64,000 nucleotides of DNA from Pteria penguin (Eukaryota > Mollusca > Bivalvia > Pterioida > Pteriidae). Shown here one piece after another: positions 48,781 through 61,400 of the stretch. The stretch is taken from the NCBI GenBank assembly GCA_035048485.1, contig CM068586.1:27050349-27114348 (forward strand), in the 5' to 3' direction. The notes under the pieces were generated by a model, which saw only the letters and a program-made list of their open reading frames with translations, had not been told where the DNA came from and ran no database searches. Numbering within the stretch: position 1 is the first letter of the stretch; each line of letters opens with the position of its first letter. The position numbers and the translations under genes are program-made.

Positions 48781-51388
48781 CTAAGATAGAATAATTAATT
48801 GCCCTATTTTTCCTTCTTTGGATCCTCCCCTGGAAAGATTCAGTGACAGATCTTTATGTACAGATGTATAGATAAGGTGCTAATTACTGATGTGCTTCTT
48901 TACAGACTTTATATCGATAAAATCTTGTGTCTAAAACAATAGATTAGGGGATATAATTAACCTTGTTCAAGATGTTCAAGGGCTGTAGGCTTTGGTTAAG
49001 TTAAATGATCAAGCACCTATGGGGTAAGCAGAAAGTCTAGACTTCCACTTACAATCTGGTTATTATTTTTTTTTTTCATAGAGCTGCTTGTTACAAATTT
49101 GGTCCGGAACAAAATATCCCATGTTGGCATTTGGATTGTCTGCAGTATTCAAGCAAATTAGTAAGGGAGAAGTAACATGGTTGTATGTGTTGGTTTCATG
49201 AGTTTTTATGAATGGAAACCACTGGCATGGGAGCTGGAATTTATGTGGTGGTCTTGATTGTCAGTCCAGGTAGCTCAGTTAAGTACTAGTTAGAGCATCG
49301 ATGTGGAAGATTAGAGTCCTAGTCTGTGGACACATCGTTTCCCTTTCCTGTCACTCAGTGTGTTGAGCTATTAAGGCATAGGATGACTTGAAAGTAACCT
49401 CTTATACATTAGATTTACAGTGTGCCTAACTTGAGTATTACTGATCAAGAATTTTGGCTGAAACTACTGCACTTACTTCACTTTTCTTTACCCGGTATTA
49501 CTGTTGCTCAGAATGGGTCTGTTTTTAAGTAATTTTCATGCCTTCAGTCTGAAGAATTTGTGGGTATATATTGCCATTGCATTGGTCCATCTGTCTCATT
49601 TCTGATTATCTATACTCCTGCCAAAAATTTCACTTTATACATGTATTATTAAGGAAACTCAATTGATGCCATCTAGGGCATCAGTGTTTGACAAGCACAT
49701 TATTTTCTTCATTATCTTAACTTACCTAGTATGTTGATTATTAGACACTTGCATTCATTACTATCTTTAGGATATTTTAAAAAGGTGGTTAGCATATCAG
49801 TATTGTTATGATATGTCCATGAAAACTACGGTACTATCTCTTTACATCATATAATGATGATATAAATATTATTATGACTTAAGTGTCATATGTCCTTGTT
49901 AAGGCTTCATTTCCACTTTCTCCATTTTATGTTAACAATTGAATTTTGTTCTCTCTAATGTAAGTTTTTAATATCCATGTAAGACAATTTGTTGCGGTTT
50001 CTTTTTTTCTATTATACATTTCACAAAAAAACAGACATTTATGATTAAAACATTCATAGTGATCAGATGTAATTCCATACCTATATTTTGATATATGCAC
50101 TATTTTGTCATGACGAGATGAAGCAATTGTTTAATATCACCTACGATAGACACCTTATTGATGTTCCTTTAGGGGTCCCAGTGATTATCATGTAATAAGT
50201 TCATTCTACTTTTTACTTGATATAACTGAATGACCTATAGATAACATGTTATGTTCTCTTGGCACCTTATCATATTAGTAAAGCAGGCCAATTGAATTCC
50301 ATAATACAGACTGACAGATAAAGGGCATATTATCATATATTGTCAGGTCAAGATTTAGATTGCATGGTACTTCACACTATAGAGAGTGCTGAATCTTTAA
50401 AGAGGATCTTTTACTGCAAACTTCTCTTACGGGTTTGGTGAATTACATGTTACACTGTACACCTTTTAAATCTATGTCACGAATGACCTATTTCTTTGAT
50501 GCCTCTATATTCTGAACTCAGCACTTGTGTAATGCAGTGGAATATTTCATCAGGTAAATCATTGTAACTTTCCGTTGGTTGAATTCTTAATCTTTGATAT
50601 AGATGCAATACACTGTCATATATGTTTTCAGTGTTACAGAATGCGATTCATATTAAAGCAGTGGATTTCTCATTTTGTCACCTAAATGTAAGATCTTCAT
50701 TATATCTTAATAATGATACTGAATTATATTTAATGGTATATAATAATTGCAAAGGGAGTGGCAAAACAAATAGTTATATCTTGTTTCTAATTTAAGAATT
50801 CAAATATCATCAAATACTTCTATATAAATTTTGTTGTTTCTTGTATATGTAACTCATTCTCATGACACTTGCTAAGTTTATACTGAAAATTGTCTACTAA
50901 CTTCTGAAAAATTTTGTTCTGTCACTTCAATATTGCATGATATAATTACATATGTAATATGAAAATGTACATGTTTGTTTAAAATATATATATTTATGTA
51001 TGTACAGTATTATGTATAGAAATCATATATATATATATGTCCTAAGTTAGTCTGTTGTCAATGTGAAGGACATACAATTGTTGAACATTATCAGACACTG
51101 CAAAGAATAGCATAGAAAGGTTTATAATGATTTGGATGTCACATTCCCTCTGCTTCCTTCTGTTCTTTTCTTTAAATTTATAAACTATTCCAAAATGGAA
51201 AGTAACTGATTGTTTTCAAATGATCATAAAGAAACATAAATATACATAATCATTATTAAGTTCTGAGTTTCAGTTTTTCTTTGAAGACACAGAAAGATGT
51301 GTAGTTGTGCAAGTGTTTATATATTGTAATATTCATTTTTGATTTTGGATCTTATGATGTCATTAACATGATAGTATTTCTTTACTAG
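48781..51388. other. Proximal upstream region of MCT-B, no gene seen
   Basis: Collinear with 23691-26463 of copy A, with one instead of two tRNA-like 90-bp units (about 49236-49325) and an ~80-bp deletion near 48957. No recognisable 5' UTR exon. Confidence 0.45.
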
Positions 51389-51389
51389 G

Positions 51390-51470
51390 ATGAACACGGA
51401 GAATTTATCTATTAAGGAGATGAAATCAACTGAGGAAGAGGATTATAGTGGTTGTGAGGAGGGAAAAGAG
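51390..51470 (+). CDS. MCT-B coding exon 1
   Basis: 27 codons, same acceptor and donor as copy A, with changes M8I and Y22C. Confidence 0.8.
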
Positions 51471-54400
51471 GTAGAAACTAAATTGAGAATTATTGTCTTT
51501 GAATGATTTTGTGTTCACCCCAACTGTCTTTATTATGATGTTATTGCAAATTGTACAAATTCTGTTAAAAAAAGTTTTCAGTATAAACAGAAATTGTCAC
51601 GCTATCCATCTATTCCTTCATACAACCAACAATTCTTCACAAAATGTTCTAAACCTTTCAAACTTCAAAGAAACTGCATGATTATATTTTGAAGGCAGAT
51701 TACCTCATGTGACAAGAGCCAATCTTTGTTCCAGAAGTCTTCCCATTATGTCATTTGACGTAGTTTACAGCAATAAATTAGTGGGTCTTCATTACCTAAT
51801 CTGTTTAAGCATGAATGCTTGAATTTCAACAAAGTTTGGTTTCAGTTAAGGAATGAGTGTCTTATTATTGGTGTTCATGGAAAGTGAAGCCCGCATGATG
51901 CACTATGTCAGTCTGATGAGATGTGTGACCCACTATGTCAGCCTGATCACTCGTGTTACCCACTGAGTCCGTCTAATTAGTCATGTGACCCACTATGTCA
52001 GTCAGATGAGACGTGTAACCCACTGTGTTCGTCTAATTAGTCATGTGACCCACTATGTCAGTCAGATGAGACGTGTAACCCACTATGTCAGCCTGATCAC
52101 TCATGTTACCCACTGTGTCCGTCTAATTAGTCATGTGACCCACTATGTCAGTCAGATGAGACGTGTAACCCACTATGTCAGCCTGATCACTCATGTTACC
52201 CACTGTGTCTGTCTAATTAGTCATGTGACCTACTATGTCAGTCAGATGAGATGTGTGACCCACTATGTCAGCCTGATCACTCGTGTTACCCACTGTGTCC
52301 GTCTAATTAGTCATGTGACTCACTATGTCAGTCAGATGAGACGTGTAACCCACTATGTCAGCCTGATCTCTCGTGTTACCCACTGTGTCTGTCTAATTAG
52401 TCATATGACCCACTATGTCAGCCTGATCAATCACATGACCACTATGTCTTTCTGATCAGTCATGTGACTCATTATGTCAGTCTGATTAGTTGCATAACCC
52501 ACTACCCCAGCCTTATCAGTCATGTGACCCACTGTGTCAGCCTTAGCAGTCACATTATTCACTACATCAGTGATCAGTCGTGTGGTCCACTATGTCAGCC
52601 TGATCACTCGTGTTATCCACTATGTCAATCTGATCAGTCACATGACCCATTATGTCAGTCTGAATAACCCATTATGTCAGTCTGAATAACTTGCTGTTGT
52701 TTACCTTTTACATCTACATGTATTAAGCCAATATGATTTTTATAGTTTACCTACATTTTCACTTAATGTTTACTGAATTATACATATTAAATCTTCATGA
52801 AAAATGTTGATATTTAAGTTCAGTGTCAGTATCATCATATTAAGGGCAATGAAAGTTTTTTGTTAATTCGTAATAGAAATTACTGGTTAAAGATGATATC
52901 AAAATTTGACAGAACCAACAACTGACTTATGAAAGTTTGAAGATTACATACTTTTTTGCCACAAAATCAATTAGAGACTGATTTCTTAAGAAAGAAGAAT
53001 GTAAGTTTCATTATCTACACTGAAGATCTACTCTATTTCGTATTTAGGATGATTTAGTCGTAGAGAGTGCTCCCCCTTTGGTACCTGATGGCGGTTATGC
53101 TTGGTTTGTTGTTCTCAGTAGCTGGATTGTTCATTTAATTATCGGTGGAGTGGAGAGATCGTCAGGTATAATCTACCTAAGATTTTTGGAAGAATATCAA
53201 CATTCGGCAGCAGTAACTGCATGGGTTACTGCCCTTCCTTCTGCTATCAGACTCATACTTGGTAAGTATCTTAGGTCCATCCATCATATGCTGACGTAGA
53301 TTAAAAACGGTAGTGAAATTTAAATGTGTTGTTCTTTATATAAAGATGATATATCCTACATTGAAATGAATACGGTTGATATATATGTATTATATTGATT
53401 AATCGAGATTTTTGATGAGATATATTTAACTCACCTTAGGAACAAATCTCAGGTTCTTTTTTACCCTAAGCGACATCAGGAAATTGATAGAGTTTCAGTA
53501 TATAGATAGTTTACATTAGAAACATTATAGATCAAGTCATAATGCTGTCATAAAGAAAATGAGGGGAAAAAATTCAAAAAGAAGGGGAAATATTCCCGTA
53601 CATGAATATATGTACAGGGTCTTATTGGAACGAAATATTTTGTTGATAGAGTTGTCTATCATTGTAATGTGTGAGATATGATGTGACAGTTTACAGACAG
53701 TCTTGTCCCACTTCCCATTCCCTCCCCCTCAATCAGTACAAAACAAGTACCGTAGTTTATGATGCATGTAATAGAAATGATTGAACAACCATGAATTTAA
53801 TATCAAAGGGTATGATTTGTAAAACCTGGGATTTCAGTGTAATGATTACTATTGACTCTAGCTCATCAAAAATGGGCAATTAATGGTTATGTGGATTTTT
53901 ATTTTTGTCCTACTTGATTTCTTCCAAAGGAAAAGTGCTTTAACTTCTAGTTTAGTCATTTTATGATTGGTAATAAATGATAGCTGAATTTCGCTTATCA
54001 GACAAGTATACTTAGTCTTTCATTGACTTTTTGAACATGATACTGAAATCTGCTTGTGGTTTACTGGTTTCTTCATCTTGATATATCCATATGATGGGTA
54101 CATATTTGATATGCGTACAATGGACTTATACATATCAGTCTTGTTAATTCCAAATCATCTATTTAAGATAAATCAAGTTCATATTCTATATCAATTTCAA
54201 AATTTTTGTCACTTCTACTCGTTTCATCCTGTTCCACCAAAGTTAAATTATTCTAGATTGATTACTTGCTTCATACAGTTGTTATTTTGAGGGAAATTTC
54301 CAAGTTCATCATTGGTATTTACAAAGCTATATATAAATTCTCAATAAAGGTATGTCACACAGATGTTGGGATTTGTATTGATAAAGGTATGTCACACAGA

Positions 54401-57400
54401 TGTTGGGATTTGTATTGATATTGGTATGTCACACAGAAGTTGGGATTTTGTATTCATAAACGTATATCACACAGATGTTGGGATTTTGTATTGATAATGG
54501 TATGTCACACAGATGTTGGGATTTGTATTGATAATGGTATATCACACAGATGTTGGGATTTGTATTGATAATGGTATGTCACACAGATGTTGGAATTTTG
54601 TATTGATAATGGTATGTCACACAGATGTTTGAATTTGTATTGATAATGGTATGTCGCACAGATGTTGGGATTTGTATTGATAATGGTATGTCACACAGAT
54701 GTTGGAATTTTGTATTGATAATGGTATGTCACACAGATGTTGGGATTTCTATTGATAATGGTATGTCACACAGATGTTGGGATTTTGTATTGATAATGGT
54801 ATGTCACACAGATGTTGGGATTTGTATTGATAATGGTATGTCACACAGATGTTGGGATTTTGTATTGATAATGGTATGTCACACAGATGTTGGGATTTCT
54901 ATTGATAATGGTATGTCACACAGATGTTGGGATTTTGTATTGATAATGGTATGTCACACAGATGTTGGGATTTGTATTGATAATGGTATGTCACACAGAT
55001 GTTGGGATTTTGTATTGATAATGGTATGTCACACATATGTTGGGATTTGTATTGATAATGGTATGTCACACAGATGTTGGGATTTTCTGTTGTTAATGGT
55101 GTGTCACACAGATGTTGGGATTTTGTATTGATAATGGTATGTCACACAGATGTTGGGATTTTGTATTGATAATGATATGTCACACAGATGTTGGGATTTT
55201 GTATTGATAATGGTATGCCACACAGATGTTGGGATTTGTATTGATAATGGTATGTCACACAGATGTTGGAATTTTGTATTGATAATGGTATGTCACACAG
55301 ATGTTTGAATTTGTATTGATAATGGTATGTCACACAGATGTTGGGATTTGTATTGATAATGGTATGTCACACAGATGTTGGAATTTTGTATTGATAATGG
55401 TATGTCACACAGATGTTGGGATTTCTATTGATAATGGTATGTCACACAGATGTTGGGATTTTGTATTGATAATGGTATGTCACACAGATGTTGGGATTTG
55501 TATTGATAATGGTATGTCACACAGATGTTGGGATTTTGTATTGATAATGGTATGTCACACATATGTTGGGATTTGTATTGATAATGGTATGTCACACAGA
55601 TGTTGGGATTTTCTGTTGTTAATGGTGTGTCACACAGATGTTGGGATTTTGTATTGATAATGGTATGTCACACAGATGTTAGGATTTTGTATTGATAATG
55701 GTATGTCACACAGATGTTGGGATTTTGTATTGATCATGGTATGTCACACAGATGTTGGGATTTTGTATTGATCATGGTATGTCACACAGATGTTGGGATT
55801 TGTATTGATAATGGTATGTCACACAGATGTTGGGATTTTGTATTGATAATGGTATGTCACACAGATGTTGGGATTTGTATTGATAATGGTATGTCACACA
55901 GATGTTGGGATTTGTATTGATAATGTTATGTCACACAGATGTTGGGATTTTGTATTGATCATGGTATGTCACACAGATGTTGGGATTTTGTATTGATCAT
56001 GGTATGTCACACAGATGTTGGGATTTTGTATTGATCATGGTATGTCACACAGATGTTGGGATTTGTATTGATAATGGTATGTCACACAGATGTTGGGATT
56101 TTGTATTGATAATGGTATGTCACACAGATGTTGGGATTTGTATTGATAATGGTATGTCACACAGATGTTGGGATTTTGTATTGATAATGGTATGCCACAC
56201 AGATGTTTGGTTTTGTATTGGTAATGGTATGCCACATACATGTTGGGATTTTGTATTGATAATGGTATGTCACACAGATGTTGGGATTTTGTATTGATAA
56301 TGGTATGTCACACATGTTGGGATTTGTATTGATAATGGTATGCCACACAGATGTTGGGATTTGAATTGATGAAAATAGGTCACACAGATGTTGGGATTTG
56401 TATTGATAAAGTTATGTCACACAGATGTTGGGATTTTGTATTGATAATCGTATGTCACACAGATGTTGGGATTTTGTATTGATAATGACAGACGTTGGGA
56501 TTTGTATTGATAATGGTATGTCACACAGATATTGGGATTTTGTATTGATAATGGTATGTCACACAGATGTTGGGATTTGTATTGATAATGGTATGTCACA
56601 CAGATGTTGGGATTTGTATTGATAATGGTATGTCACACAGATGTTGGGATTTTGTATTGATAATGGTATGTCACACAGATGTTGGGATTTGTATTGATAA
56701 TGGTATGTCACACAGATGTTGGGATTTTGTATTGATAATGGTATGTCACACAGATGTTGGGATTTGTATTGATAAGGGTATGTCACACAGATGTTGGGAT
56801 TTGTATTGATAATAGTATGTCACACAGATGTTCGGATTTTGTATTGATAAAGGTATGTCACACAGATGTTTGTTTTTGTATTGATAATGGTATGCCACAC
56901 AGATGTTGGGATTTTGTATTGATCATGGTATGTCACACAGATGTTGGGATTTGTATTGATAAAGGCATGTCACACAGATGTTGGGATTTTCTATTGTTAG
57001 AGGTGTGTCACACAGATGTTGGGATTTTGTATTGCTAATGGTATGCCACACAGATGTGTGTTTTTTGTATTGATAATGGTATGCTACACAGATGTTTGGT
57101 TTTTGTATTGATAATGGTATGTCACACAGATGTTGGGATTTGTATTGATAATGATATGTCACACAGATGTTGGGATTTGTATTGATAATGGTATGTCAAA
57201 CAGATGTTGGGATTATGTATTAATAATGGTATGTCACACAGATGTTGGGTTTTTCTATTGGTAATGGTATGTCACACAGATGTTGAGTTTTTTTATTGGT
57301 ATTAATGATTTGTCACAAATATGTTGGTTTTTTGTATTTGTAATGGTATGTCAAACAGATGTTGGGTTTTATATCGATAGCAGAGAGTTAATCTCTGTCA

Positions 57401-58437
57401 GTTCTGAAAATTTGAAAATGTATTTCATTATCTCTTAAAGTGCATCTTAATTCTTAAAGCTTTCCCTTTTCATACATTTTGATTTTGTAAAATACTTTAT
57501 AATTTCTAGCATTGATTGATTATGTCAATGCATAATTAATTTTAATAAATAGGACCCCGCTTCATAAGCGGGTGCCCTATCGTAATTACTCTGTCTTTCT
57601 GTCTGTCTGTCCATCAACAAAAACTTTCATATTTGACTTGTGCATTTATGACTTTCCACTGGTACCAAAAGTTTTGATCATGTGATCTTGACAGTGAGCT
57701 TGACCTATATTTGAAAAACTTTAACATTAACCATAACTATAGAACAGTAAGACATAGGGCTTCCATATTTTGCATTTGTGTTCCTTATGAAAAAACCTTT
57801 CCCAGATTTTTTATCATGTGGCCTTGATGGCGACCTTTGACCTGCATTGGAAAACCTTTAACATTGACCATAACTATTGAACCATTAGGAGAAGGGCTTT
57901 CATATTTGGCATCTGTGTTCCTTATGACAAGACCTTTATGCTGGTAACAAAATTAAAGTCAAGATCATGGTGATAGGCCCTTCTGACTTTGTCAGTTTTC
58001 TAGTTAGCATTATCTTACAAGAGTTTTTCATCTTAAATAAAGTTTTGTAAAAAATTTTGAAGCCCCTAAATAAAGGGAGAAGGAAATTTCTTCATACATG
58101 TAGATTTACTTGACCCCTCTTCAAATTTAGCGACAGGTGCATTATGCAACATTAGGCATTACTCTTTTTATTTACTATTCTTAGAATATTTGTTTTTAAA
58201 AAATCCTCTTAAATCTACGGGGAAAAAATGTTTAACTGCCCGATATTCGATTCTTTTTAGGTCCTGTGTGTAGTGTTGTGAGTAATCGATTTTCTTGCCG
58301 TAGCGTTGTCATAGCTGGAAGTATCCTGTTTTCCATCACCATGATAATGACAGCATATGCACCAAACCTGGAATTTCTTTTCTTCTCATTTGGATTTCTT
58401 AGTGGTATGTAAATGCATATTCATACTCAAATACAAT

Positions 58438-58482
<45 letters not shown>

Positions 58483-61400
58483 ATTTATCAAATCTTCTTT
58501 AGAATTTAAGGAAAAGAAATTTTTCCTACAATAGTATGTAGTGAATTTAGTATGTTCCTTTCACAATCTATTGCAGCTTGTTGCACATAACATCTACTTT
58601 CCTAAGGACAAAGCTACTAGCCTAGAGAAGCCGGCGTGGCCTAGTGGTATCGCACTCGCCTCCTGATCGGAAGCCCGGGATTTGAGTCCTGCTTTGGTCA
58701 TGCCGGTGTCCTGTCTTTCGGATGAGACAGTAAAAACCGAGGCCCAGTGTCATGGTATGCATGGCACATTAAAGATCCCTCACTGGTTCGGTTGGGTCCG
58801 TTGCAAAGGTCAAAATTTGTAGGCCCCGCATCAGGCAGATGCCGTCACCATATATGTGAAATAATCATGGTGTGATGTTAAACAAAAATCAATCAATCAA
58901 ATTGAATCAATACTAGCTTAGATGTGACAGTGTTATGTTTTTAAATACCAGTACACCAAATATTTAAAGTGTTATCATGCCCCTTGATCGAAAGACTCGG
59001 GGCATATTTTGTTTGCCGTGTTTGTTAGGTTGTCTGTCTGTTGATCAGTAACTTCAACCTTACTCTTTAATTTTGAGCCATAAAAGATAAGATTCACATT
59101 TGCTACCTGTACTCCACTAATGATTCTGAAGCCCTCACAAATGATACCAACATATATAACCATTTGACCTTGACTGTGACCATTATACCAGAAATAGATT
59201 CTCAGTGTGGGCACTTTCTATGTCTCATGATATTATCTCAAGTTTGCTTAGAGAGGTTTAAATGATATTATACTACAATTGTCACCTGGGCTTTAGGAAG
59301 ACCTCAATTGTTTTTGATTAAAATTCATTTCATTGTTGCAGACCTATGGTACTTTGTATGCAAAATTCAGGCGTATGTTGTCATTGTCTCCCAATAACTC
59401 AAGTTTTTTTCTAGGAGAGATTTAAATGTTCTAATGAAATTCAACTTGGACTTGAGGAAAATCTCTTATTTCAATGAAATTCTGTCTCCTCCTTGCAGAA
59501 TTATTCTACGTTGCATGCTGTCTCACAATAACTCAATTTTGCTTTGAGAGATTCAATTGATATCATATCAACCCGAGGACCTAAGGAAAGCCTCTTTCAT
59601 TTTGAAAGAAGTCTGTTTTGTCATTGCAGAGTTATGGTACTTTGTATGCTAGAAATAGCCTTGATTCAGATATATATTTATATATTAATTACAATATTAT
59701 TAATTATTATATATTCAATGATTGATATTAATTGATTAATAATTAATAGTAATATATATAAGATAGACTTTTGTTGATACTGGGGGCTTACAGTTTTACA
59801 AACATATCTCATTTTCCTCCAGTCGAACATATCAAAATCCAGTTATAGAAGTATATGTGTGCTCTCTTATTTATTCATGTTTTATGATCAAAAGATCTGG
59901 GGCTGTCATTTTTGTCCTGTGTGTTTGTTTCTTTATTTGTTTGTCTGTCCTTAAATGTAACCCTGCCCTTTCAGTTGACACAAAAATCAATGAGATTGTG
60001 ACCTTGACCATAACCTTTATGCAAATAAAAGGATTAATTTAACCTTGCTTAGTACTTTTAAGCCATAAAAGATAAAGATTTTAAAGATTGTCTTAATATA
60101 AACCTCACTAATAAAGCCATTTTAAATGTCACCAAGATCAATGATCTTGTGACTTTGACCCTGACTTTTACACATAAAATAGATATAGTCAGCACTTTCT
60201 ATATCTTACCTTTATTTAAGTTTGCTTGGAGATCATTTAAACAATATTATAACACATTCAATGTCAGGACCTAAAGAAAACCCATTATGTTTTTGATAAA
60301 ATTCTATTTTGGAGTTTTGGAGTTAATGTACTTTGAACTCTAAACATATCCATAATGTCTATGTCTTACAACTCAAGTTTGCTGTAAGGAGAATCCTGGC
60401 ATGATCTTTGTGATCTTCTGTTTCATTGTTGTGGAGTGATGATACTTCATACCCTATAAAAAAAGCCCTTATTGATTCTCAAGGTTCAGTGAATACAGAC
60501 TGATTTTGTATTTAATTTCATCTCTTGCATCCCATTAATGATACTAAAATCAAGCTTGTTTGGTTTGTAGACATTCAAGAGTACTTCCTGACAGAAGTGA
60601 AATTTGGTGACCATGATATAATTAAAGTTATGAAGTTATTTCCATTTTCAACATATTTCTCTAAATAAACTGCTCGAGGGTGGTGGAGTTTATTTTCCAT
60701 GACCACCTCTCTGGCACATATACAATAATGACTTGATTAGTTGTTAGACCTAATACATGAAGCTTTGCTTAATAATATGAAGCAGGCGTGGCTTCTTGTG
60801 CATCTGTTACAATGAGGTCAGGAGAAATTAAAGAATTGTCAGCTTACAAATCAGATTTATCTCAGGAATGACTGAGAGTATTAAAGGAATGAAAAATCAA
60901 TTTGTAGATCACAAGATATTTGTGAAAATATTTTGTAATGGAATGAATTTATTATCCATGTTCATGGAAAATGAAGCCAGCATGTTATGTGCAGATTCCT
61001 GAAGAACCACTTCACAGTTCATGGAATTTGCATGTGACATTCTAGCTTCATTTCCATGAACACCATCAGTAAGACAGTCATTCCATATGTCTGTACAAAA
61101 TTAATTTCTTTTAGATTGCTGATGTAACATCATTATATTGAATATAATGTCATACGATCTGATTTATCAAATGAGTATATATGAACATGTATATTATAAC
61201 AATAAATTTCAGTTGTTATATATCTGGGCAGTTTTGTTGTAATGAAATAAGATCTTGTAATAAACAAGAAATGCATACCTTGTTTGTAATGATATCTCTG
61301 TTCACAACTTTCAGAAAATACCTTTAGATATGACATGTACCGGCACAAGATTACACAGGTGATATCTTAATGTGAATGATATCTGTATACAATCTGGTCA

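Noticed and set aside
51985..52455. 156-codon plus-strand frame as a protein
   Set aside because: Entirely made of the 30-bp minisatellite in an MCT intron; copy A does not keep the frame.
51897..52690. CRISPR-like array of 30-bp repeats
   Set aside because: Units are contiguous with no unique spacers, no cas genes are near, and the genome is eukaryotic.
54625..57162. Long repetitive open frames on both strands as a novel repeat protein
   Set aside because: They lie inside an intron, come from a 75-bp tandem period, occur on both strands and break irregularly; no start context or splice signals support them.
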